Below are positions 40,909 through 53,468 of a stretch of 64,000 nt of DNA, one piece after another (the first letter of the stretch is position 1; every line of letters begins with the position of its first letter). The stretch covers positions 62,001-126,000 of the forward strand of contig JADEYG010000002.1 of NCBI GenBank assembly GCA_016906335.1, written 5' to 3'. The notes under the pieces are model-generated. The model was not told where the DNA came from, made no database searches, and saw only the letters and a list, made by a program, of their open reading frames with translations. The position numbers and the translations under genes are program-made. This DNA comes from Novakomyces olei (lineage: Eukaryota; Ascomycota; Novakomycetes; Novakomycetales; Novakomycetaceae).

Positions 40909-43476
40909 CAGGTTTTTGAGAATTAACAAGGTGAAGGAAAGGATACGGGCCAACAAGGAGGGAACGCGGGGGGCAGAGGAGGATGGTGATTTTGTATTTT
41001 TTATTTCCGTTCCCTCTCTTTTCCTCTTGCCACTTTTTCTTCTATAATTTCTTCAGCACTGTTTATCTGTAGTATATACGTGATTGTAGATTGCTCCAGT
41101 TTGGACCAAACGCGTGGCAATTACGAGTCAGACGAGCAACAATGCGTAACAATGCGTAACAATGCGTAACAATGCGTCTCCTGTAAAGAGGTAGAAAGGA
41201 ACCGCAGCGCTCTGACGACCCGATCTTTTAATGGAGCAATCAAGGTCACGTGAGTTCAAGCAAAAAAAGGCGTGCCGAGCTCAATACATAAGAGCCGAGG
41301 GGACACGTAAGCAGACTGCACCACGACGACTAACCCTGTCTGAGCATATATAACTCAAAAGCTGACGAACTGCAATGTATCGTGGAATTTTAGGCTAAAG
41401 ATCTGATAAAGAAGTGGTGCTTTGTAGCGCAAACCCGGTCAGCTCCAAGACGTAATGCACCTGCCACTAATCACGAGAAAAGAGACTACTATTGGCAAAA
41501 GAAACGAGGTGATCGTATTTGCCAACGGATCTTTGTCTCGTCGCTCACTAGTCGCCGACCAGTCACGCTTCCACCACTGACAACCGACCTTTTGTTGCCT
41601 GCTTGTGTACCTGGCGAGTAGGTCCACGAGCTGGCCACTGCTACTCTTTGAAAATCCGTCGACTGATGTAATTGCGGGCTGACAATCCAAAATTTAATAT
41701 ATTTTGATTGATCTCCGCTGTCTCGCGAATTATCACTGTTTCTTTTTCCGTCTATCAGTTAGAGTAATGTATAAATAAAGAAATAATCACGAGTCGTCCA
41801 CGGCCCTTTGCCCTCGCTCACGTACGAAACCCGCGGTTTTCCCTGACTTTTTTCTCTCCTTTCTAGATTCTTTTGGGGTTTTCATTCATATTTCCTTGGT
41901 GGGCAGCGAAATGTGAAGCACCGGTAGATCAAGTAATCATGATCGACAGTCCGAAAACGTGCCGCGCATAATGTCAAATTTTGGAATTTATACTTGTATA
42001 TATTCCTATACACGCCTACATAACTTTTGTCCTATTGGCAATCTATACGCTCAGTGTACGCGCACTTGTTTAGGCTTTGATTAGTCAGCGCTTATACACA
42101 AGCAAATGTATCCCATATACCGAAAGCCATTCTCTGTCAGTCCTCCAGCATACATCTTCATTCCCGTTTTTGATTCCGACAGAATCCTAGTCGTTCCGAG
42201 CCCTGTAGAGTGCGTAATGCAGCCTGTCAGTTTTAGCGGGGTTAGTCGCGCATAATTCGAATCGGCGTTACATCCGTGACGTAACCAGAATGTTCCATGT
42301 CAAATGCACTACGATGCAGCTAGCAATTTCGTATGGCTCCGTATACGGCAGCCAATGCACGGCCTATGGAATCCACCATTTCCAAAAGGGGAAAAGAGGT
42401 GGGAGCAAGTGCGACTAGTAAATTACACAGCATGTACAGTGGTACACATAATTTACACTGCAAACAGTCTGTCCGCCACGTACTCTGTACCAGCTTACGG
42501 AAAACATTCCCTGTCGAGTAATAGCGATCATCCTGCGTGTGAGGGTTTCAAATGCCGCACGCATTCGAAATGAGTTTGGCGTTAATACCGAATTAATTGC
42601 AGAGAAATATGTGTCATTTTCGAGTCAATATTTACTAGTACGTAATCAATTTATTAGTATTAAAAATTTAATTTCAGTTGTCCGTGCGCCAAAGGCAAAT
42701 TATATATACTCAGCATACTCATCCAATCTAGACTGGATAGTATACGAAACCTGAAATGGAGATCGAGGCACGGCGCCGTATGTGTATAAGAATAGCAGAT
42801 GAATGAGATTACATAATAGATTGAACAATTCATCTGCTGACAAATAAATACAAATTGCCGGTCCTTTGCTGCTGCTCCACTACAGTCACAGTAAGGGTTT
42901 TCACGGACCTGAGGATTTAGCTCGCTTAGTGTTCGCGTGCTATTTCCCGTTTCGCTTGCACGTGCCCTTGTCCGGTCCGAGAATCGTGCAAGGCGCCGTG
43001 TCCCTTGGCAGTCTTGAACTAGAACACCAAATCAAGCAAGGGCCATTGGGACAATGTGATCTACTGCGAGCTCGAATTATGGGACAAATTAGGATCGGTA
43101 TGATTTAGTGATAAGCATACTTTTGGTTGTATGAGACAAATGGCTGTTTACAAGTATAAACACTGAGATTTGGAGGAACCCACGAGAATATGCATGCAGC
43201 AAGGGAATATGATATAGAGGATAATTAAAATAAAATTAAATCAATTTAGGTGCTGAAATTCTTTTATTTCTACACAGGTACAATTTAAATACAATTCCAA
43301 GTTCCATAAAAGGTCTTAATGTACGATTCCGAGCCTATTAGGTAGTTTCAACAAATAAACAAGCAATGGTATTAATAAATTAATTAATTAATTAATATTT
43401 ATTTATTTATTTATTTATTAACTAATCGATTATTTATTTCCAATTTCATAAAAATCTAATCCTCCTCATTTTCAGC
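40909..43476. other. 2.6-kb gene-poor region upstream of the bZIP gene
   Basis: By far the longest host gap in the window. It should hold the bZIP promoter and possibly a long 5' leader. I found a tandem 10-bp repeat at 41138-41177 and an (AATT)n/(ATTT)n stretch at 43377-43420. Small unsupported frames include 42336-42521 and 42866-43108. No tRNA or known RNA found. Confidence 0.5.
41138..41177. repeat. 10-bp tandem repeat, four copies
   Basis: Four adjacent copies of AACAATGCGT, about 230 bp upstream of the bZIP start codon. Could be clustered regulator sites. Confidence 0.9.
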
Positions 43477-45808
43477 TCAGTAACGCCGATTGCTCCAAGC
43501 ATGTTCCTTCAAATACTCTGGTCCTCCTTCTGACCATTCTGCTCGCGTCATCATTACTTGTGCACTTTCAGCAGGACTCATTTTACTAATCCATTCGTTT
43601 GCACCTCGCCAGGCATCCAGCCCCGGATCACGAGCTCTAAAAACACGCACAGGTACGTCGACGGGGGTAATTGCTCTCAATTCCGTTGCAATACGCGTAT
43701 CGAGCCCGGGCCATAGAGTATTACGGCCGGCCAGGTGTACATTACCACACAGGGCAGTATAGGCATTGGGAATAGCACCGCTCTGTAAAATGTACCGCGC
43801 AATTTCCACGACTGATGCCTGATCCAATCCTCCCAAGCTGGGCTGTAGCAACCCTGCTTCTGGAACTCTGATCCGCTCGACGTTTAAGTGCAACTGATGC
43901 GTTTGAGCTGCATCTCCTTCATCAAAAGCATCGACCCCATAACGAAAAGCATAGAGCAAAGACTTTTTCGGATCGTTCTGGCCAGCAAGTGTCATTGAAT
44001 CATCAAAGGCCGAATCGTTTTCCAGTAATTGCTCTTCAATCTCTTCTATCTGGCTCGTTAGTTTGGCCTCTTCATCGCCCTCGTCTTCGTTATTGATCTC
44101 TCTATAAACTCCCCAGTCAGCGTCATCGGCCCCAAAGGTATCCTCCTCGCCCCTTTTGCGTTTAGACCTAACATTGCCTGCTGATGAAGGCAAATCACCG
44201 GGATTGTTTCCCGCCAGAGAAGCTAGTGATCTCATCCTTTGCTGGCTCGAGGCAGATTTACGATCGCCTATTTCAAGTTTGGCTCTTTGTCTTTCTTTAA
44301 GCTGTGCATACAACTTATTGCGCTCTTCATGGCGAGTTGCGAGCCATCTTTCACGTTCATTCAAACGCATATGCTCGTCTGCTGCACGTTCTGCTTCCTG
44401 TCGAGCCCGCTCTGCTTCCTTTTCCGCCTTTATTTTCTGCCGGGAGTCATAACTGGCCTTCAACAGTTTCTGCTGTCGTTTCTGCTTTAAGCCTTCAGCG
44501 TCTAATTCCTCGTCTGGAACATCAACAAGAGGGAAGGAAGGCGGGGTTGGATCATCTTCTTCCCGTTTGGATCGCTTAACATTCGCATCTAGCCGTTTCA
44601 TTTCCGCTGCCATTTCTGCCTCTGTCCCAAACCCTTCAAAAGAAATTTGTCCCAGATACTCGTCCGGCTCCATTGTGTCCTTGCCTTCTAGTATCTGCTT
44701 GTACCTCTGTATCAGGTCCAGACGCTGCTGCAGCCTCTCCGCCCTTAATTCCGCTTGATGAGCCTGTAATTTGAGACCAGCCGCTCGACGTTTTTCCGCC
44801 TGCGCTCGTAGCTGCTCCTCTGACTTTGCTGGAGCAGCTGCAGCTTCAACATAGGGGAACTGGATTATTCTGTCTTTTTCTTGCAAGCAAGAAGGAGAGA
44901 GGTAGTCCGCCAGTTCATCCGCGTAATTCTGAGAAACGTAGCAATGCTCATGTGCAATTAACTCGGCTTGCGTTGGAGTCACTTTGGTCGGAAAAGCCGG
45001 GTACTTGAGCTGCAAAAGCCGTAGCAAGTACTCTGTGTGGTTCCATCCGCCCCATAGCAGCCTTTTAGTCTGTGACAAAAGGCCCTGTGCATCAAAAACA
45101 GGAATCACGTGAGTAGAATGATGGCCAGAAGATATTACGAGCCCAGAATTTGAAGCTTCTGGGCCTGCACCAGCAGCCGCAGCAGCGTGCCTGTTGGAAT
45201 AAAACGAATAAAGAGCATCAATTCCATAAGCGACACTGGGAGCTCCGTACAGCTCAAACAGCAGCTCAGACATTTGGTTCCGGGCATGATAGGGATTACA
45301 AACAGGCTCGGTCATTACGATAGGATGATCTACATTTTGATGCTTTATTCCCATTTTGATCCATGTGTAATCCAAGATTCCCTCCATAACCTCCCAATTA
45401 GCAATAATGTTGCCTTCAAAGGGCGATCGACCCGCGCTATGAGCTCCAGGCTCGATCCACGTATCGTTTCCAACCAGAGTTAGAGTTCGAGTTGCTTTAC
45501 GCGGCCGGTAACGCGAATGAATACTATCGAAAACGAGACCAGGATCAGTCGTATCGCCCGCGTAACCGGCTCGAACCTGGCTCGATCCTAGACAGTCAGC
45601 CTGCTGTATCTTTGCATTCATTTCATTGTAATTGTAAATTAATTCTCATTGTAATTGTCTTTTGCCATCTGTTAATCCTGTTTGTAGCATCGCAGCACCG
45701 TGATCTCATACCATTGTCGATGACAATTGGCACATTGTCACCGGGTTCCGTGAGTTTTCGCGTTACTCCGGGGAAGGTTTGTTCCGGAACATTGTATACG
45801 TGCGCCAT
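43477..45808 (-). CDS. ARP5: Actin-related protein Arp5 (INO80 complex)
   Basis: Nuclear actin-related subunit of the INO80 chromatin remodeler, working with Ies6 to couple ATP hydrolysis to nucleosome sliding. Exons 45712-45808 and 43477-45587 give 735 residues. The exon junction rebuilds the actin phosphate-1 loop VIDNGSSQVRAGYAGD. Other blocks are HPIVMTEPVCNPYHARNQMS, ELLFELYGAPSVAYGIDALY, LVISSGHHSTHVIPVFDAQG and, near the C-terminus, GNVHLAGRNTLWPGLDTRIA. Between the two halves of the actin fold is the large charged coiled-coil insertion typical of Arp5 (about residues 290-560, rich in KxEAExARQEAERAA). The intron is 124 bp (GTATGA...CTGTCTAG). Confidence 0.94.
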
Positions 45809-46340
45809 CAGGGCTTTGCTTGGGATTTATGCGGTCCAAATCATGCTCTGGATAGAGTTGGCACTGCAATAAGCGTCGCTGCTATAATCGCAGGTATAGG
45901 TGTATATATTTATTGTATATATTATTGTATATATTATTGTAATATCAGCATTTACAAAAATAATTAAATAATGGATATTTGATTATACCCAAACTTTACA
46001 CACGTCACGATTCGAGCGCGTGGTAATAGATTTTTTACGCTATGTTTACCTATAGAACTTGAACCCGACTCGGTCGTTGGGTCTTATGGCCATGTGCCCC
46101 GACTGGAAAGAATGGACAGGAAAATAGCTTTACGTATTATACATTGCGTATACTAGCTACATTCGAATGCGTACTCTGTTCAAGTCTGGCCGAGTGCATC
46201 GGTAAATTTACAATGTCAACAAAAACATAGACAACCATTGCAAAACGTTAAAAATATGGACGTAGCCGGCATAAATCAAAATCATAAATCAAAATCATAA
46301 ATCAAAATTTATTGTTGTACATTGCATCTAAACACCCGTT
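45809..46340. other. Intergenic region ARP5 promoter / TVP38 3' flank
   Basis: 532 bp. Contains short direct repeats (AAATCAAAATCAT three times near 46272-46305, TATATTATTG near 45910-45945). No gene seen. Confidence 0.5.
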
Positions 46341-47723
46341 TTAGCGGGCTGCTTCCAAATCTGATATTAAACCGTCGTCGCTAGCGCCCTCAACAGCATC
46401 CAAGATACCGGGATATTCGTCACTATCGGCGGAAGAACGAGGCCGCGCTGAACTAGTACTGTCGCGATATTCGTGACTATGCCTCAAACGCAAACTCGCC
46501 TCCTCTTCCAATCGGCGAGACATGCGCTCTGCCCGCTTGTAAATGAGGAAACTAGTAGCAGCACCTAGCAAGAGGCCGACTGCTATTGAAGACCAGTTGA
46601 GCAGTTTCATTTTGAATCCCATCTCCGGGTTCTGACTCAGGGACTTTAGTCTTGATCCCACAAAGGTGTGAAGGAAAAGCTAAAAGTTAGGAGGGCTCTA
46701 TTACAAATTGCTTTCATTCACATTATTTAATCCTAGATTCGTCGTATTTTTTTGTGTCCCAAAACAAATTGGAAAGTGTATTCTCCAAAGCTTACCTTTG
46801 GTGTAGACAAGGCTGTTGCTAGAACAAAGTTAAACGGTGTAACCGTCGGAATTGCTGCCAGCGCTCCATTTGATAAACTAAAAGGAAACGGACATAATCG
46901 AATAAGCACAAGTAGCCCAAGTCCATCAGACTTCACTGTAAGAGCCACTGCAGCAAAATTCTTGTTCGTGTGTGTGAGTTGTTTGGCATAATCGCTAAAC
47001 AAATGCCGGCAAAGCATGAATGCCCCAAAAGCGCCGAGAACCTGACGCGATCAATAACGGCTTTTTATGCAACTTAAATATATGAGTTTTTCCCCTTTTG
47101 TATTCCCTTTATTTGCATCTTTGTGTTTCTTTTTCCAAGAGGAGAGCTTACAGTCGTTAACGATGACATGAACCAGCCGTCAGGCAGCCCATAAACAAAC
47201 CCTGTAAACTGTTATGATTAGAATGCGTGTCCAGATTAGTCTGCTTACCGTCATAACGGAAGAATACCCCACCATTGGGGGAAAGCAAGAAATTAGGGAT
47301 ATCACGGCAATCAATAACCATCCTGCTGGCATCGCCCTGGATGTATTAGTCCGATAAGAGATACAGGGAAAGAAAATGGTGGACGGAGCAATAGCATAGA
47401 TTAATGTGGAACAAAGAATGGGCTGAAATCAAATTGCATAGCATTTGATAATAGGTGACGTGAAAAACGAGAGATACGCACCGAATACGCACGGATAGCG
47501 GATCCAAAAAGCCGAAGATGGTACTGTAACTTGTTAGTCTGTATGTTTTCAGGAATTCGTACTTGTGAAAAATAACAAATAGTAGCGTCGTCGTGAATCC
47601 AAAAGACGCAAATACAACAGCTACGATTCGAGCCTTGAGTGGTAATAGCTGCCAAGAATCGTAAGCGGATTGAGCCCGTTCCCGGGCTTTGGCCAGCGAC
47701 ATTCCACGCCAAAACAGAGCCAT
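46341..47723 (-). CDS. TVP38: Golgi membrane protein Tvp38 (SNARE-associated/VTT domain)
   Basis: Multi-span Golgi/late-endosome membrane protein of the DedA/VTT family. Six exons: 47563-47723, 47482-47523, 47249-47336, 47152-47208, 46796-47041, 46341-46679, giving 310 residues (yeast 337). Family blocks are IRAMPAGWLLIAVISLISCF, PPMVGYSSVMTFTGFVYGLP, DGWFMSSL, VLGAFGAFMLCRHLFSDYAK, NFAAVALTVKSDGLGLLVLI and RLCPFPFSLSNGALAAIPTV (the VTT core with R-x-x-P), then FLHTFVGSRLKSL. A final membrane span (SSIAVGLLLGAATSFLIYKR) precedes an acidic cytosolic tail. The five introns are 39, 145, 40, 110 and 116 bp; four show clear CTAAY branches. Confidence 0.93.
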
Positions 47724-48073
47724 TGATTTTGTTTAGGGAATTACTGGATAAAAAACAGCTTTTCACGATTTTTGGACTGTTTCTACTCCAAAACTGATCT
47801 TATATTTGATCAGCTCCTCGTCTTGTTCATACTTTTGCGGTTCGAGTGTTGGTATAAAATGATAATGTAATTGTTTGAATTTAATACAGGGCGCCACTTC
47901 AAAGCCGATAATGACACTGTACTCTCTACATTTACACACATTTAAACGGTGGGAAATTCGCAGCAATATCGGGGCTATGTGCACTACTAAACGCCGACTT
48001 GTTAGTCAAGCATAGATGCCCGATACCCATGTGACAGCCGTTAAATAACGTTCGAGAGCTAATATAAAGGCTA

Positions 48074-48108
<35 letters not shown>

Positions 48109-48461
48109 TTATATTATTTCGAATCCTGTACAATTATACCGTATCAAACGTGGTACAGATTGCTTGCTGCTGATGAAATACGTAGTAACGAGGCCTTAGC
48201 AGCAAAGCATTCTAATGGATTTAATGTGGCGACTGTATGGTACTCAATAAAAGGCAAATATAATTTTGGTTTTATATAAACCATCTTTACCCGCTCCTTT
48301 ACCCGCCCCGCCCACTTAACAACTCGTTTCGTCGTTATTGGTAATAATGATTTCGTCATTCGGAGAATAGATACACCATTGCGTAAAAAAGACGTCGCGC
48401 CTCTTCCCGCGCTCCCCAATCAAATCTCACAAACATCTAAACGCCTTGACCTGCTTTTACA
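47724..48461. other. Divergent intergenic region TVP38/AKR, with an unassigned small frame
   Basis: 738 bp. A minus-strand frame ends at 47763 (GFEVAPCIKFKQLHYHFIPT...). A second begins with ATG at 48030 (MGIGHLCLTNKSAFSSAHSP). They could be exons of a small protein but I could not find a convincing splice or family. A TTA microsatellite lies at 48074-48106. Confidence 0.35.
48074..48106. repeat. (ATT)n microsatellite
   Basis: About 11 copies of ATT in the TVP38/AKR divergent region, the third AAT-class trinucleotide tract in the window. Confidence 0.95.
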
Positions 48462-49612
48462 ATGGCACCTACTTTCGATCCAAAGAACATGATTTTTCGT
48501 AACTTGGGACCCACAGGTCTTAAAGTCTCGGCGCTGTCTCTTGGCGGATGGTAAATTGCCCTTGATTGATCACAAGCAGCACTAACCCACATTCAGGCTT
48601 ACGTATGGTAACGGCCAATCTGGAGTAGACCTGACAAAGAAATGTCTTGAAACTGCTTGGAATCATGGCATCAACTATTTTGATACTGCGTATGTACAAG
48701 TTCACTGAGGCAAGGCCTTTTTTGTATTTTTTTCCCGCCTTTTTTTCAGTTTTAGCTAATCCTAAAAGCGAATCTTATGCTAAGGGCGAGTCGGAAAAAG
48801 TTATGGGCGAAGCCATCAAACAATTGGGCTGGAAACGCGAAGACTACGTTTTGTCCACAAAGCTTTTTTTTGGCACAGGCGGATCTCCCCCGAATGCGAC
48901 TGGTTTGTCTCGTAAGCATCTGGTAGAAGGCCTACGAGCTTCCTTGAAGCGATTGCAACAAGACTATGTGGACATTGTCTTTTGTCATCGTCCCGATGGC
49001 TCTACCCCAATGGAGGAGATTGTTCGTACTTTTACCCAGTTCATAGCGGAGGGGCGTGTCCTATACTGGGGCACTTCTGAATGGTCTGCCTTCGATATCG
49101 AGCATGCTCATCATATAGCCGATCGCTATAGCTTGGTGGCCCCTGTAGTGGAACAGCCGCAGTACAACTTGTTTCATCGTGAACGTTTTGAGGCAGAATA
49201 TGAGCCGCTGTATCAGTTGTACCGTTACGGAACGACAATCTGGTCGCCCTTGGCTGGTGGATTACTTACGGGAAAGTACAATGACGGAATTCCGGCTGGT
49301 TCAAGGTTTGAGTCGGCGTGGAAACGTGGAGCCGATTTCTTGGAGACAGAGGAAGGGCGTGCTCGTATCGAAAAGGTACGGAAACTTACCAAAGTAGCAG
49401 ACCGTTTGAAAACGTCAACTGCAGTTCTTTCGCTGGCTTGGGCTCTCGCCAACGAGCGCGTAAGTACTATCATTCTGGGCGCCTCAAAGCCGGAGCAAGT
49501 AACGGAAAATGTTAAAGCTCTCGAGATACTGCCTCTCCTGACGCCGGAAGTGCTGGCTGAGATTGATGAGATTGCGGGCAACAAACCCGATATTCCCACT
49601 TATCGATACTAG
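48462..49612 (+). CDS. Aldo-keto reductase, potassium-channel beta-subunit type
   Basis: NADPH-dependent TIM-barrel oxidoreductase of the Kv-beta/AKR6-like group common in fungi. Substrate unknown. Exons 48462-48550, 48597-48689 and 48769-49612 give 341 residues. Catalytic tetrad is visible: Asp and Tyr in [14 protein letters not shown], Lys in LSTKLFFG, His in VFCHRPDG. The cofactor site includes [12 protein letters not shown] and, near the end, [19 protein letters not shown]. Introns are 46 bp (GTAAAT...) and 79 bp (GTATGT...GCTAATCCTAAAAG); the second acceptor is the one that restores DTAESYA. No targeting signal. Confidence 0.92.
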
Positions 49613-50393
49613 AAAAGTCTTTTGTCCATAGTGTACAAATGGAATATTGTCCCTCTTATGTTAAAGGCCAGTTGTCTCTTGGTATAGTGTATTTAATGGC
49701 AAGAGATTTTACTCAATAGCCAAAATTTAAGGAAGAATTTCGTGTTTTATGGAAAACAGGTAAAAACACCAAAAAATAAGCAGATAGAATAAAAGATTGA
49801 ATGAATTAAAAAAACGGAGAGCCGCAAAAAATATTAAGGGATCTAGAAAATTATCAATAATTAGGGCTATCAATATGGAGCAGACGATTGGATAATTGTT
49901 TTTTCACTACCAGAATAAGATGAGAAAATGATTGGCTCGCAAGAGGCCTGAGCTTTCTTTGCTTAAACTTTGCAAATTTCATTAATACAATACAGAACGC
50001 ATTGCTTTTAGTTTAAATTTGCTCTTTAAGAGAAAAAATGCCGCAAACTACAATTACGATATGTTTCTTATATTTAACTTTTGTATGATAGAACTTAAGC
50101 GCAATAGATGATGTGCTTATTTTATACAAGTTTCGGTCTTCTAAATTAGTCATTTGCGACTGTCAACTTATCATATATTTAGTTGCCGAAAGCTAATTTC
50201 TGATCGGCTCTCTGCTGTCAACAAACGCAACGCTCATTGATTGCGGGCACTGCTTGAATATAAACCCTAACCCTATTTAATTGTTTATTATCAATTTGAA
50301 ATCACTCGGCTGTTGTGAAAGTATATTAATTAATTACAAGTCTTTTAAATTATTAGATCATGCTTATAACGAACTACAAACCGTCTCCACAAA
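49613..50393. other. Intergenic region with telomere-like tract
   Basis: 781 bp, AT-rich. The PLP-homeostasis gene promoter includes AAACCCTAACCCTATTT at 50264-50280, about 120 bp before its start codon. That resembles a Tbf1-type TTAGGG site. No gene or RNA seen. Confidence 0.5.
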
Positions 50394-51414
<1,021 letters not shown>

Positions 51415-51718
51415 TAATGAAACTTTGTGCGCTGGCGAAGTATATATCATACCGCGTCGAAATAGATTGTGAGACTTAAACACAAGACGCCAAATTGGCT
51501 AGCGAAACTCGGCGGGATCATACAAATAGAGTTAGTAGGCAAAGCGTGTTTGTGGGCGCTTTGATCCGCAACATGATGGGTAAAGAGTTTATTGGCAAAA
51601 TTCAGAGCTAGAATGCCATTTGCACTCGAGTGCCACTATCACTTTAATTCTTACTCTAAATCGAATTTTTAATTGCAAATTATCGGGAAACAGTTCCATT
51701 CGCAAACTATGGCAGTCT
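51415..51718. other. Convergent intergenic region
   Basis: 304 bp between the PLP-homeostasis and SDR genes. Nothing recognised. Confidence 0.5.
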
Positions 51719-52972
51719 CTACGAAGTTTTGTGCAAAAGAGTAGCGGACGCCTGATGATTTGGGAAAATAAGCGTCTAAATAGTTGTTAGCGTAGGTTAC
51801 ATAACAAATTAGTCATACGTCAGCAATAACAACATTTTCACGTCGTGAAACGGCGAAAACGATGAACTCGGCAATGTCCTTGCCTACAAGAGGCTCTGCG
51901 CCCTTATAAACAGCATCCGCTTTCTCCTTGGATCCGAGACGTACTGCCATTTGTTAGTTTAAATATCAATCTAAAATATTTTGGTTCTTCAATTTGCAAT
52001 GACTATTTTTAATTTCTTTTTTTCAATTTTTCGTTTTTTGATTTATAATTCTTCCTCTTGTATCAATCTTTTCCCATCATACCAATCGAAAACTCCGTCT
52101 CAACTTGACCAGGGTCGACTTCAATTACACGAATACGTGTGGAAATAAGTTCTTTGCGCAGCGATTCAGAAAACGACTATTTCATTAGACGGTACGGGGA
52201 TTTCAACGTACGCGAACAGCCGCCTTAGTAGCGCAATAAATAGAGCCGCCGATGTAAGGTTCGCGGCCAGCAATCGACCCAATATTAACAATATCGCCTC
52301 GTCCGCGAGCTTTCATTCCAGAAAGAACCAATTGCGTGAGCTGCAATTTAGTACTAATAGCGCTAATAACGGATGGATTACGTTGATCAATCCCAAAACA
52401 TTGGTCTGTTATTATTAGTAAGGTAAAATAAACGGTACATTTACCTGAAACATGGAAGCAGCGTTCTGAATATCGATCTCTCCAACTTTATCCACACCGA
52501 CAACGTAGCCACTGCCAGGTTTGTAAGCAAAAACTGAGACTCTTTCAAAAGTATAATCAGTGCAGATTTGTTTCCGATGGCAATTCAACAACGATGCCAA
52601 ACCAAAAGAAAAAGAAAAAAACCATCAAGTCTTGTGTAATGACGTACGCATTGTTTACCAGAATATCGATCTCGGCAAATTCCGCAGGCAAGCTTTTAAA
52701 AGTGGTGGCAACTTCGTCAAGGCGCGAGACGTCAAGCTTAACTGGGAGCGCTTTCACGCCATATTTCGCCTTCAATTCCTCGGCCAGCTTTTGTACCTGT
52801 TCAAAGCGACGCGCGGCTAACAACAGCTTAACTGAACCATCGAATTCCGCTAATTCGATGGCTGTATCTTTGCCAATGCCGCTGAAAAAGTTAGATTGAT
52901 CAGAAGTCGAGTGCGATATTCGAACCTGGAAGCGCCTGTTACAAGGATCGTTTTATTGGCTAGACGGGTCAT
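51719..52972 (-). CDS. Short-chain dehydrogenase/reductase (YMR226C-like 3-hydroxy acid dehydrogenase)
   Basis: NADP-dependent SDR oxidising 3-hydroxy acids and serine-like substrates in the yeast orthologue. Eight exons: 52926-52972, 52648-52881, 52445-52511, 52382-52405, 52212-52340, 52083-52176, 51819-51943, 51719-51775, giving 258 residues. Cofactor loop [17 protein letters not shown], catalytic Ser in [12 protein letters not shown], Tyr-x3-Lys in IYCATK, then [10 protein letters not shown]. The C-terminal block reads [20 protein letters not shown], then FPNHQ. Exon 4 is only 24 nt (TNVLGLIN); both flanking introns show branch and AG, and skipping it would keep frame. Seven introns of 35-139 bp. 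Confidence 0.93.

Positions 52973-53468
<496 letters not shown>

Noticed and set aside
42866-43108. Small protein gene upstream of ARP5 3' end
   Set aside because: 80-codon frame without recognisable domain, splice context or conserved wording; kept only as part of the gap description.
47763-47984. TM9/Emp70 family fragment (GFEVAP wording)
   Set aside because: Only six residues resemble the family; the rest does not fit.
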